Shown here: positions 33,388 to 41,652 of the stretch, one piece after another | Numbering within the stretch: the first letter of the stretch is position 1 | Layout of the letters: each line of letters opens with the position of its first letter | Origin: an uncultured Verrucomicrobiales bacterium | GTDB taxonomy: Bacteria; Verrucomicrobiota; Verrucomicrobiia; Verrucomicrobiales; DEV007 | Reading direction: 5' to 3' | DNA length: 63,823 nucleotides | Assembly: GCA_938082635.1 (NCBI GenBank) | Contig: CALLLI010000047.1 | Span: 1 to 63,823 of the forward strand | The notes under the pieces: generated by a model | What the model saw: only the letters and a program-made list of their open reading frames with translations | Databases searched by the model: none | What the model was told of the DNA's origin: nothing | Position numbers and translations under genes: made by a program

Positions 33388-33405
33388 AACACGTAGGTAG
33401 CTCTT

Positions 33406-34452
33406 ATGCGCGCTGCCGTCTATCGTGGGAAAGAAGCTCTCGGCGTCGAAGACGTTGACGATCCTGAACTCGCTGACGGTGAAGTTCTGCTAGAGATTGA
33501 TGCTTGTGCTGTGTGCGGCACTGATCTCAGGACCTACCGCCACGGCGATCAAAAGATCAAACCGCCTCGTATCCTTGGCCACGAGTTCTGTGGCCGTGTG
33601 GTTGAATCTCGCGCTAGCGACCCGCAAGGCCTTCGCCTAGGCGATCGCGTGGTCATGTACATTGTCTTGCCATGTGGCGAGTGTCTCTACTGCAAGCGTG
33701 GTCGGCAGAACTTGTGCCAGCAACGCACGACCATGTCCTATCATTATGATGGCGCCTTTGCTCCACTCATGAAGGTTCCCGCTACGGCAGTAAGCAATGG
33801 CCAACTGTTCAAAGTGGAGACTGACATTCCCTCCTCGCACATGGGACTGGCTGAACCTCTTGGCTGCGTCATCAATGCCCATGGCCGCCTGAACATCGGC
33901 CTACATGACACCGTGGCGGTGATCGGCGCAGGCCCAATCGGCGTCATGCACGCTGCGATTGCCCGTTTACAAGGTGCGCAGAAGGTGTGGATGCTAGACT
34001 TATCGCGCGCAAGACTCGAGAAAGCAGCGACCTTTGATCTCGATGGCACCATAGCCGTAACGCCAGAAGGCGACCACCTAACACAGATGCAGGAGTTGAC
34101 CGACGGGCTTGGCCCGAGTGTGGTGATCGTCGCCTGCAGCCATGCTCAGGCCCAGGCAGATGCTCTTGAAATGGCCGGCAAAGGCGGCCGCGTCGAGTTC
34201 TTCGGCGGCCTGCCGAAATCCGCGCCAACAGCCGTGCTGAATACGAACCATTTGCACTACAAAGAGTTACTCGTGACAGGGTCCTACTCCGAGAAGATGA
34301 GCGACTTTCAAGCCTCCCAATCTCTCATCCAAAGTGGGCGATTTCCCGCTGATCGCATCATCACGCACACGCTCCCTCTAGACCGTATCGAAGAAGCCTT
34401 TCCATTAATGGAATCTGGCGAAGCTCTTAAAGTTTGTATCACGCCTAACTAA
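33406..34452 (+). CDS. Zinc-dependent medium-chain alcohol/polyol dehydrogenase
   Basis: 348 aa. The catalytic zinc ligands are in CAVCGTDLRTYRH (Cys about residue 38) and RILGHEFCGRVV (His about 61). The structural zinc has four Cys (CGECLYCKRGRQNLC). The NAD(P) fold has VAVIGAGPIGVMHAAIA (about 170). The pattern fits the threonine/sorbitol dehydrogenase branch, which oxidises sugar alcohols or amino alcohols. The aldehyde dehydrogenase gene starts 6 bases after its stop, suggesting the pair oxidises an alcohol to an acid via an aldehyde. The natural substrate is not determined. Confidence 0.92.
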   Translation: MRAAVYRGKEALGVEDVDDPELADGEVLLEIDACAVCGTDLRTYRHGDQKIKPPRILGHEFCGRVVESRASDPQGLRLGDRVVMYIVLPCGECLYCKRGRQNLCQQRTTMSYHYDGAFAPLMKVPATAVSNGQLFKVETDIPSSHMGLAEPLGCVINAHGRLNIGLHDTVAVIGAGPIGVMHAAIARLQGAQKVWMLDLSRARLEKAATFDLDGTIAVTPEGDHLTQMQELTDGLGPSVVIVACSHAQAQADALEMAGKGGRVEFFGGLPKSAPTAVLNTNHLHYKELLVTGSYSEKMSDFQASQSLIQSGRFPADRIITHTLPLDRIEEAFPLMESGEALKVCITPN

Positions 34453-34458
34453 CACCCT

Positions 34459-35895
34459 ATGAGTCACCTTTTGATAGAAGGTCAAGCTTGTGGCGCAGCT
34501 GATGGCGCTCTCTATGACATCCATTCGCCGGCCAATGGCAACGTCATCGGACAGGCAGCAGCAGCAAATGTCACAGATATCAACAAGGCCATCGCTAGTG
34601 CTAAAGCCGCTTTCAAACAATGGTCTAACAAGACAGCTTACGAGCGTGAAGCCACCCTGCGCAAAGCAACGGCACATGTTCGCACTCAGGCCGACGAGAT
34701 TGGCCGGCTCATGGCGCTAGAGCAAGGGAAGCCTTGGAACCAGGCGAAGGGCGAAGTCACCGGAGCCTGCGACCTGATCGACTACTACGCCTCGGAAGCG
34801 CCTCGTATCGAGGGCACCATGCCACCGACGGAGAAGAAGTCTTTCCGATCTTGGGTGACACACCTTCCGGTCGGCGTGTGCGCTGGGATCACCCCCTGGA
34901 ATTATCCCGTGGCCCTCCTCAGTTGGAAGCTCGGCCCCGCGCTCGCGGCGGGCTGTGCCATGGTGGTGAAGCCTACCCCAGTAACCCCTCTCTCCCCCTT
35001 GGCCTTCTGTCAGGCCTTGACCGAAGGCGGCTTGCCGCCGGGCTTAGTGAATGTGCTGACTGGCCCGGATGCTACATTAGGAGAAGCGCTAGTTACTCAT
35101 CCCGGAATCGCTAAAGTTGCCATGACGGGGTCTACCAGTGCGGGGAAACAGATCTTCGCGAGTTGCGCCCCCTCTCTTAAGCGCGTTTCCCTCGAACTCG
35201 GTGGCCATTGTCCAGCGATCGTGTGTGCAGATGCCGACGTCGATCTGGCAGCCAAGATTCTCAGCTACAAGGGATTCCGCAACGGCGGCCAATCCTGCAG
35301 TAGTGTGAACCGCATCTTTGCCCACGAATCCATTCACGATGCCCTGGTGGAACGGCTAGTGGCTGAAGCACAATCTATGACGATGGGTGACGGCATCACC
35401 GATCCTAATGTGGACTTGGGCCCTCTCACCACAGCCGCGACCCGGACCCAGGTGGAGGATCACGTCGCCGATGCCATCGCACATGGCGCGAAACTCATTT
35501 GTGGTGGTTCGCCTCCAAGTGGTGAATCCTATCAAGACGGTCACTACTATTTGCCCACAGTGCTCACTCAAGCGGGCGCCGAAATGAAACTCTGGCACGA
35601 AGAGACCTTTGGTCCGGTGCTTCCCGTGAAGTCATTTTCTGACACAGACATGGCCGTGGCTGAGGCGAATGACTCGAGCTATGGCCTCGTTAGCTATGTG
35701 TTCACGCGAGATTTTGAGGCAGGGCTTCGTCTGAGTGAACAGCTCGAGGCTGGCACCGTATGCCTCAATCATGGTGCCGTAAACTCTGCGTATGCGCCCT
35801 ACGAAGGCTGGAAAGACAGTGGGTTCGGTCTGGAGCTGTCTAGAAAAGCTATCTTCGAGTACCTCAAGACGAAGCACGTGAAAGTGGCTCTATGA
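34459..35895 (+). CDS. NAD(P)-dependent aldehyde dehydrogenase (succinate-semialdehyde type)
   Basis: 478 aa. The catalytic Cys is in RNGGQSCSSVNR (about residue 279), the general-base Glu in VSLELGGHCP (about 246), and the cofactor loop is MTGSTSAGKQI (about 222). The N-terminal block GITPWNYPVALLSWKLGPAL and end EGWKDSGFGLELSRKAI fit the succinate/glutarate-semialdehyde dehydrogenase branch. It is 6 bases from the alcohol dehydrogenase, so the two are very likely co-expressed. The substrate is inferred only from family. Confidence 0.93.
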   Translation: MSHLLIEGQACGAADGALYDIHSPANGNVIGQAAAANVTDINKAIASAKAAFKQWSNKTAYEREATLRKATAHVRTQADEIGRLMALEQGKPWNQAKGEVTGACDLIDYYASEAPRIEGTMPPTEKKSFRSWVTHLPVGVCAGITPWNYPVALLSWKLGPALAAGCAMVVKPTPVTPLSPLAFCQALTEGGLPPGLVNVLTGPDATLGEALVTHPGIAKVAMTGSTSAGKQIFASCAPSLKRVSLELGGHCPAIVCADADVDLAAKILSYKGFRNGGQSCSSVNRIFAHESIHDALVERLVAEAQSMTMGDGITDPNVDLGPLTTAATRTQVEDHVADAIAHGAKLICGGSPPSGESYQDGHYYLPTVLTQAGAEMKLWHEETFGPVLPVKSFSDTDMAVAEANDSSYGLVSYVFTRDFEAGLRLSEQLEAGTVCLNHGAVNSAYAPYEGWKDSGFGLELSRKAIFEYLKTKHVKVAL

Positions 35896-35907
35896 GAATG
35901 AAGCGAT

Positions 35908-37020
35908 CTAGGCGTCCTGAGGAAAGATAAGTGCCTGCTGCCATGGCAGAAAGAGCTCATCCCGAAGCTCTGGAGTGCGATCTTCCGCATTGGCAAAGGC
36001 GTAGCGCTCAAGGGAAGCCTTAGAGGAAATGATCGAGGGCTCTAGATCGTAGTCTTCAGAAGCTTGATCTCTCGCACCGCGCAAGGCTTTGAAGACTCCT
36101 TCCCAGTCGTTTGCCTTAGCGAGACGCTTCTTGCGCTCCCACTTGGGCAACTCATCATCAGGCAAGGCCTCGGCCTTGGCGACACCCTCCTCAAATCGAT
36201 CCTTCTGACCAGGTCGGAAGCGCGGCGGCAGCTCGACGGATTTCCCCGCCGCCAGACTGACACTCATCGATAAAATCTGATCGTTGGAGATGATCTTGAA
36301 CGGTGGCTTGTCTCGGCGTGAGGCCATGCCGTCACGCCAAAGCCAGATCTCCCGGAGATAGGCCAGTCCTCGAGGACTCACTTTGCCCCATCCTGGGATC
36401 TTCCACATATCATCTCGATTCTTTTCAGGTCGGCTCAAGACCACTCGACGCGCAGCACCGCAGGACTGAAGAAACCACTCCCAACGTCCAGCGTCGTGAA
36501 GGCGCTTTTCAAAGCTCTCAATGAGAGGCTGCAGATAACGAACATCGTTTGCTGCATAAGTAAGCATCTTCTCAGGGAGAGGACGTTCTCCCCAATCCTT
36601 CTTCTGTGACTGCTTTGAGAGCTTCACCTCGAGCAGATCTTCTATCAAATAGGCCAAGCCAAACGTGCGACATCCAAGAAGACGGGCTGCAATTTGAGTA
36701 TCGAAGACTGGATCCGGAACACGCTGATAAGTCCGGTTCAGAATGCTCATGTCGTAGTCCGCACCGTGCATCCAGACTTGAGAAGCTTGGTCTAAGAAAT
36801 CTAGCAAAGACGTCATGTCCTTGATCGTTAGCGGATCAATCAACGCCAGGTGATCTCCACAACCGAACTGGATCAAACAAATTTTCTCGCGATAAGAGTA
36901 CAAACTATCTGCCTCAGTATCCACGCAACAGGGTATGCCCTTAGGACACCCTGACAGAAATTCTTGCAAAGCCGCTTCCTCAGAAAGGAAGGGAACAGGA
37001 GCCGAGCTGCCTTCCTCCAT
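35908..37020 (-). CDS. rnd: Ribonuclease D
   Basis: 370 aa. A 3'-to-5' exoribonuclease that trims tRNA and other stable RNA precursors. The DEDDy exonuclease residues are visible: CVDTEADSLYS (DxE), MHGADYDMSIL (D), and TYAANDVRYLQPL (YxxxD). A HRDC nucleic-acid-binding domain follows from about residue 215 (GLAYLREIWLWRDGMASRRD). It begins at the base next to the rho stop codon, so it is translated in close coupling with rho and ends the coaE-rho-rnd unit. Confidence 0.93.
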   Translation of the reverse strand: MEEGSSAPVPFLSEEAALQEFLSGCPKGIPCCVDTEADSLYSYREKICLIQFGCGDHLALIDPLTIKDMTSLLDFLDQASQVWMHGADYDMSILNRTYQRVPDPVFDTQIAARLLGCRTFGLAYLIEDLLEVKLSKQSQKKDWGERPLPEKMLTYAANDVRYLQPLIESFEKRLHDAGRWEWFLQSCGAARRVVLSRPEKNRDDMWKIPGWGKVSPRGLAYLREIWLWRDGMASRRDKPPFKIISNDQILSMSVSLAAGKSVELPPRFRPGQKDRFEEGVAKAEALPDDELPKWERKKRLAKANDWEGVFKALRGARDQASEDYDLEPSIISSKASLERYAFANAEDRTPELRDELFLPWQQALIFPQDA

Positions 37021-38385
37021 CTATTTTAGTCCCGCTAGAAGCATCTCCACATTGGTCTTGGTTCGCTTAACATTACGCACCAATTTCTCCATAGCTTCTC
37101 CCGCAGGCACTTTGGCCATTTGACGACGCAAGACGCTAATTTTCGCAAATTCGTCAGGATGATAGAGCAGATCATCCTTTCGAGTGCCCGAGAGGAGCGA
37201 GTGGATCGCTGGATAAATTCGTTTCTCGGCTAGCTCCCGGTCTAGATGAATCTCCAAGTTACCCGTCCCTTTGAATTCCTCAAAGATGATATCATCCATG
37301 CGGTTCTCCGTCTCCACGAGTGCCGTGGCAAGAATCGTAAGGCTGCCTCCCTCTTCGAGATTACGCGCGGCACTAAAGAAGCGGCGAGCTTTCTGAAGAG
37401 CCTTAGGATTGACCCCACCTTGAGTGACGCCGCCCTTACCTCCCATAGTGTTGTTGTAGCCGCGGGAAAGCCGCGTGATACTATCTAGCAGCACCACAAC
37501 ATCTTTCTTCATTTCAACAAGCCGCTTGGCCCGTTCCAAGACGAGTTCTGCCACTTGGATATGCCGCAAGGCCGTCTCATCGAAGGTCGAACTAAAGACC
37601 TGCGCATCTACTGTTTCCCGGAAATCGGTGACTTCTTCAGGTCGCTCATCGATGAGCAACACAATCAGTTCTACTTCTTCGTGATTTTTACTGATCGCCT
37701 TGGCGATGTCCTTAAGGAGAATCGTCTTACCAGATCGCGGGGAAGCGACAATCAAGCCACGCTGCCCTTTTCCTAACGGAGCAATCAAATCGACGACACG
37801 CGCACTGACGGACTGCAATTCCCTATTCTCTAGAAGAATTCGGTCCACAGGGAAGAGTGCTGTCAGGCTCTCGAAGTTCGCTGGAGACTCATAGTCGTCC
37901 ACCGGAACACCTTCGATTTCGAGAATGGTTTCGACCGTGAGGAATTTCTCCCGCTTCTGCGGAGACCGCGCTTCTACCCGGAGCTTCTGACCGCTCTTGA
38001 TGTCATAGCGACGCATGAGCGCCTGCGGGACAAAGACGTTGTCTTGTTGTGGGATAAAGTTTGATTTGGCGTAGCGCAGATGTCCGAAGCCTTCTTGCCC
38101 CAAGTCAACAATGCCGACGGCATCCACAACAGAGCCGTTTCGCGCGTAGTAGTTCAGAATTTCATACGAGATCTGATGCTTCGCACCGTTTCCTACCCGG
38201 AGCTCAAGAGAAGTAGCCTTCTTGTGCATTTCCACGAGCGTGAGATCATGGAGTTCGTTTAGATCTACCCGCTCGGGCACCTCAGGCTTCGGTTTTGCCG
38301 GAGGCGCTTCTTCAGGTTTCTGAGGAGAAGCGGCAATGGCCGCGGACGTCTCAGAGAGATCTTGTGTCTCAGCTTCGGTGGTCAT
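37021..38385 (-). CDS. rho: Transcription termination factor Rho
   Basis: 454 aa. The RNA-dependent helicase that ends transcripts. The N-terminal RNA-binding part has LEVRV-like [13 protein letters not shown] and [20 protein letters not shown]. The P-loop is [15 protein letters not shown] (about residue 215), where most Rho proteins have PPKAGKT; the GKT core is kept. The Walker B-like [16 protein letters not shown] follows, along with the R/Q-loop region [18 protein letters not shown] 45-residue Pro/Glu-rich N-terminal extension precedes the core and is likely flexible. The gene lies between coaE (20-base gap) and rnd (adjacent). Confidence 0.97.
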   Translation of the reverse strand: MTTEAETQDLSETSAAIAASPQKPEEAPPAKPKPEVPERVDLNELHDLTLVEMHKKATSLELRVGNGAKHQISYEILNYYARNGSVVDAVGIVDLGQEGFGHLRYAKSNFIPQQDNVFVPQALMRRYDIKSGQKLRVEARSPQKREKFLTVETILEIEGVPVDDYESPANFESLTALFPVDRILLENRELQSVSARVVDLIAPLGKGQRGLIVASPRSGKTILLKDIAKAISKNHEEVELIVLLIDERPEEVTDFRETVDAQVFSSTFDETALRHIQVAELVLERAKRLVEMKKDVVVLLDSITRLSRGYNNTMGGKGGVTQGGVNPKALQKARRFFSAARNLEEGGSLTILATALVETENRMDDIIFEEFKGTGNLEIHLDRELAEKRIYPAIHSLLSGTRKDDLLYHPDEFAKISVLRRQMAKVPAGEAMEKLVRNVKRTKTNVEMLLAGLK

Positions 38386-38405
38386 GGTGTTCGTTATGGA
38401 AAGAA

Positions 38406-39038
38406 TTAGAGGAGGCTGCTGAGGAAGAGTTCCGTTTGCGCGCTAAGGCAGTGAATCGGGCACTCATTCCAAACTAGGACATCGCCCAAGAGCACCTTCT
38501 CTTCAATGGGCCATTGAGCCCTGATGATAGAATCAGCAGATTCGCTCGAAAGTTGGGAACGCTGCATTAGGCGCCGCTTCTGTGTGGCTCGGGTTGTGGC
38601 AACAACGGCCACCAGGTCGTTTGGATAAGCTCCATGGGTTTCGAAATAGAGAGGCACATCAGCGATAAAGAGCCCCTCCGAACGCTTGGCAGCATAACTG
38701 GCAAAGTGCTCCTCACAACGGGAACGCACAAGCGGGTGGATAAGATCCTCTAACTGTCGCCGACACGACTCATCTGCGAAGACTACTTGTCGAAGCACAG
38801 ATCTATTCAGGACATTATTTGTAAAGATAGGTGCCCCGAACAACGCTCGCAGTCTTGCCATGACCGGCCCCTCTGTCAAGAGCTGGTGAACGGCGGCATC
38901 GCAGTCGAAGACGCCGACCTCTGGGAGGAGAGTCTGGATCTGTCTTAGGAAGGTGCTCTTCCCTGTCGCAATCCCGCCTGAGACAACCACCCGATAGAGT
39001 CTCGCCAGAGGATTCCGAGCAGCAAATTGGTCACTCAT
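38406..39038 (-). CDS. coaE: Dephospho-CoA kinase
   Basis: 210 aa from ATG 39038. The last step of CoA synthesis: phosphorylation of dephospho-CoA with ATP. The P-loop is VVSGGIATGKSTFLRQIQ (residues about 16-33), followed by FDCDAAVHQLL (about 48), then FIADVPLYFETHG and a late basic helix (RKRRLM-type, seen as ATQKRRLMQRSQL). An in-frame TTG at 39050 lies inside the preceding terminator stem, so the ATG is preferred. It is the first gene of coaE-rho-rnd. Confidence 0.92.
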   Translation of the reverse strand: MSDQFAARNPLARLYRVVVSGGIATGKSTFLRQIQTLLPEVGVFDCDAAVHQLLTEGPVMARLRALFGAPIFTNNVLNRSVLRQVVFADESCRRQLEDLIHPLVRSRCEEHFASYAAKRSEGLFIADVPLYFETHGAYPNDLVAVVATTRATQKRRLMQRSQLSSESADSIIRAQWPIEEKVLLGDVLVWNECPIHCLSAQTELFLSSLL

Positions 39039-39048
39039 GTGAAAACGC

Positions 39049-39084
39049 AACGAGGGGTGGAAGCCATTGCTTCCACCCCTCGTT
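39049..39084 (-). terminator. Strong hairpin terminator after the pilus-associated operon
   Basis: A perfect 16-bp stem (39049-39064 with 39069-39084) and 4-base loop, 26 bases beyond the stop of the second secretin gene. Leftward it is followed by gcgttttc. It separates the pilus-associated operon from coaE, whose ATG lies just beyond it. Confidence 0.88.
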
Positions 39085-39110
39085 TCATTAAAATCTGAAA
39101 CAATCCCAGT

Positions 39111-41618
39111 TTACTCGAGTCCAGGAGTCGTTTCGAGTTGGTTTTCCAGCTGATCGCGGAAAGCCATTCCAGAAGGATCGATCAAACGAGCAGAGACAAA
39201 GATGACCAAGTTCCTGCGAAGGTGCTGATCCGAATTGCTCCGGAAGAGGCGGCCGATGTAAGGCAGGTCACCAACGATGGGTACTTTATCAGTCACTGTC
39301 TGAACGTCTTCGCGAATCAAGCCACCAAGAGCAATCGTGGAACCATCATAGATCGTCACATTCGTTGCCGCGCGGCGAGTTGAGAAGATCGGAAGGTCGA
39401 TTCGGTTGTCGGTAACCAGCACGTTGGTGGGATTACCAAGAGCATCGGTTCCAGCAGCCGTGATCTCACTACCGTAGTTCACAAATCCGTCAAACTCGAC
39501 AACCTCAGGAGCCAGGCTCAAGTCGATCGTGTAAGAATCAGGACCAACCTGTGGATCAACTTCCAAGGTGACACCCGTGGGGCGCATCTCGAACGTGGTT
39601 GGGTGAGCAGGGGTCACTGGGAAGATTCCTGCTCCGACACCCACGCTGACTTCCTGAGGGAGTTCTGGTGGATCAAACTCGACAGGATAGATTAGCTCGC
39701 GAACCACTTCGATTCGAGCTTTCTGAGCGCTCTTCGTAACCACTGTGGGTGCGGTAACCAAATCAGCTGACTTGTGCTGGCTGAGGCCACGCATGATCAC
39801 CTGGAACTGAGGGTCTGTGAAGATGCCAGCGACAGAGACAATGCCAGGTGCCGGAGAAAGAGCTTCCGCTTGACCACGAGGAAGATCAGCAATCAATGAA
39901 TCGATAGCGCTTCCTCTGATCCCTTGGGAGCCGGTTCGGAGTCCACCGGTAACAGGGTTTTGCCCAATGGCACCTCGCTGAGGATTACCATCGGCGTCGA
40001 ACGTCGTGGAGAAGAACGGAACTTGTGAGGCAACGCCCCCGCTCTCATCAACATTGAAGTTGCTTCGAGAGTTGCCGAGTGTGCCGCCACCGCCTAGGAC
40101 GCTGTTAGATCCGCTGAGACCAAAGCCACCAATCAGCCAATCGAAGCCGAGTACATCAAGGTTCTCTTGACGAATCTCCACGAACTTCACACGCACTTCG
40201 ACCTGCTTGACGATCTTCTCTTGGATGCTGTCGACGAAAGCGTCGACGAGTTCCATGTTACTCTGAGTGTTCGTCACCAAGAGCTTACTAGAACCGCGGT
40301 TGTAGATTGCGCTGGCACCTGTGGGCCAGGGAATACCTCGGCTCTTGAGCACATCTTCAGGAAGAGCGCGGGCCGAAGCAGCCGGAGCTGCTGCACTTCC
40401 GAAGGGATCGTCATCGCCACCGTCTTCTCCGCCACCGCCGCCGTCCGCAACGCCTAGGCGCTCAAAGGAAGGTGGCACAGAGTAGGTCTTCGTGAACAAC
40501 TGCTCACTGGCAATATCTGAACCAGGGACGATTTTCACAGCGTAACGCTCCACATTATAACGAAGACCAGCGAGTTCACAGGCGTAATTCAGAACCACAC
40601 CGAGAGGTGCAGACTTCATCCGGAGACGGAAGCTCTGATTCAACGCGTTCGCGTCCGAAGCCGTGATATTCCCCTCGTCCAAGACGAACTTCACACCAAC
40701 GCCTTCGGGATCGAGCTCTGTAGACTTCAGCTGGAGGTAATCTTTCGCTGTGCGGATATTTACCGGTCCAAGATTGATCTCTGGAACAATGATCGTTTCC
40801 AAGCGACGATTAATGTCCTCTCGAGTGTCTCCTGCACCAGTGAATCCAGCATCATCAGGGCTACCACCAAGACGCTTGCGTCCAGGGATCGGCATTTCCC
40901 ATTTCTGGGCGATTTGATCAAGAAACTCACCACGGGTTTGGTCATACGCAGCATCAAGATAACTGACGCGATCCTTCTCGACACGCTCAATACCTTGGCG
41001 AGCGGCGCTATTGTAGGGATCGTCATGCAAGACTTCAACGAAGTGCTGCTCCGCATTATCGAGCTCACCCAAATTCCGGGCAGCCTCACCTTGGCCAAGA
41101 TTACCGGTCACACGAGCGACTTTAGCTCGATGACCCTCGGTGTCACCTGGCGCATACCATTCTGGATCACCAAGGCGCTTCTTCATCGCTAGGAGACCAG
41201 CGTGACTGGGAGCATACTCCGTGGCGACATCGACGTAACTGTTCGCCGCCTTAAGACCACCTTCGCTAGCGCTCTCTTCGGACAGGGCGATGCAGACACG
41301 AGCAAAGGCATTTGCATAAACCTGACGCTCAGCAGCTGTGCGCTCAGCGTCAGGCAGAGTTTGTAGAGCCTGGCGATAGTTAGCGCCAGCATTGGGCAGA
41401 TCACTACCTTTCTCAAGCTCTAGCCCCTGATAGTATGCTTCGCGGGCCTGACCCACGAGATACTCACGTTGGAGTCGCTCTTGTTCAGCCGCCCGGGAGA
41501 CGTTACCTTCATCAGCAACTGCTGCTGGAGGAAAAATAAGCATTTGAGTCGCCAGCACCGTGCTAGCAAGGAGCAAGGAAGCAGACCCAAATCGTTTTGA
41601 AGCATCGTTCTTCATCAT
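39111..41618 (-). CDS. Secretin-family protein B (Amuc_1098-like), second copy
   Basis: 835 aa from ATG 41618, which opens a signal peptide (LLLASTVLATQMLIFPPAAV); the GTG at 41666 overlaps the upstream gene and is less likely. Residues about 30-230 are TPR-like helices. A secretin N0/N1-type part (NIRTAKDYLQLKSTEL ... LRMKSAPLGVVLNYACELAG) and Gly-rich loop (VLGGGGTLGNS) follow. The C-terminal secretin core (about 560-820) includes VVRELIYPVEFDPPELP, FDGFVNYGSEIT, NVTIYDGSTIALGGLIRED. Secretins form outer-membrane channels for type II secretion or type IV pili. It is clearly paralogous to its upstream neighbour and ends the operon. Confidence 0.85.
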   Translation of the reverse strand: MMKNDASKRFGSASLLLASTVLATQMLIFPPAAVADEGNVSRAAEQERLQREYLVGQAREAYYQGLELEKGSDLPNAGANYRQALQTLPDAERTAAERQVYANAFARVCIALSEESASEGGLKAANSYVDVATEYAPSHAGLLAMKKRLGDPEWYAPGDTEGHRAKVARVTGNLGQGEAARNLGELDNAEQHFVEVLHDDPYNSAARQGIERVEKDRVSYLDAAYDQTRGEFLDQIAQKWEMPIPGRKRLGGSPDDAGFTGAGDTREDINRRLETIIVPEINLGPVNIRTAKDYLQLKSTELDPEGVGVKFVLDEGNITASDANALNQSFRLRMKSAPLGVVLNYACELAGLRYNVERYAVKIVPGSDIASEQLFTKTYSVPPSFERLGVADGGGGGEDGGDDDPFGSAAAPAASARALPEDVLKSRGIPWPTGASAIYNRGSSKLLVTNTQSNMELVDAFVDSIQEKIVKQVEVRVKFVEIRQENLDVLGFDWLIGGFGLSGSNSVLGGGGTLGNSRSNFNVDESGGVASQVPFFSTTFDADGNPQRGAIGQNPVTGGLRTGSQGIRGSAIDSLIADLPRGQAEALSPAPGIVSVAGIFTDPQFQVIMRGLSQHKSADLVTAPTVVTKSAQKARIEVVRELIYPVEFDPPELPQEVSVGVGAGIFPVTPAHPTTFEMRPTGVTLEVDPQVGPDSYTIDLSLAPEVVEFDGFVNYGSEITAAGTDALGNPTNVLVTDNRIDLPIFSTRRAATNVTIYDGSTIALGGLIREDVQTVTDKVPIVGDLPYIGRLFRSNSDQHLRRNLVIFVSARLIDPSGMAFRDQLENQLETTPGLE

Positions 41619-41652
41619 GTTTTGCAAAGACTTAGTTTCTCGTTGGTTGGGT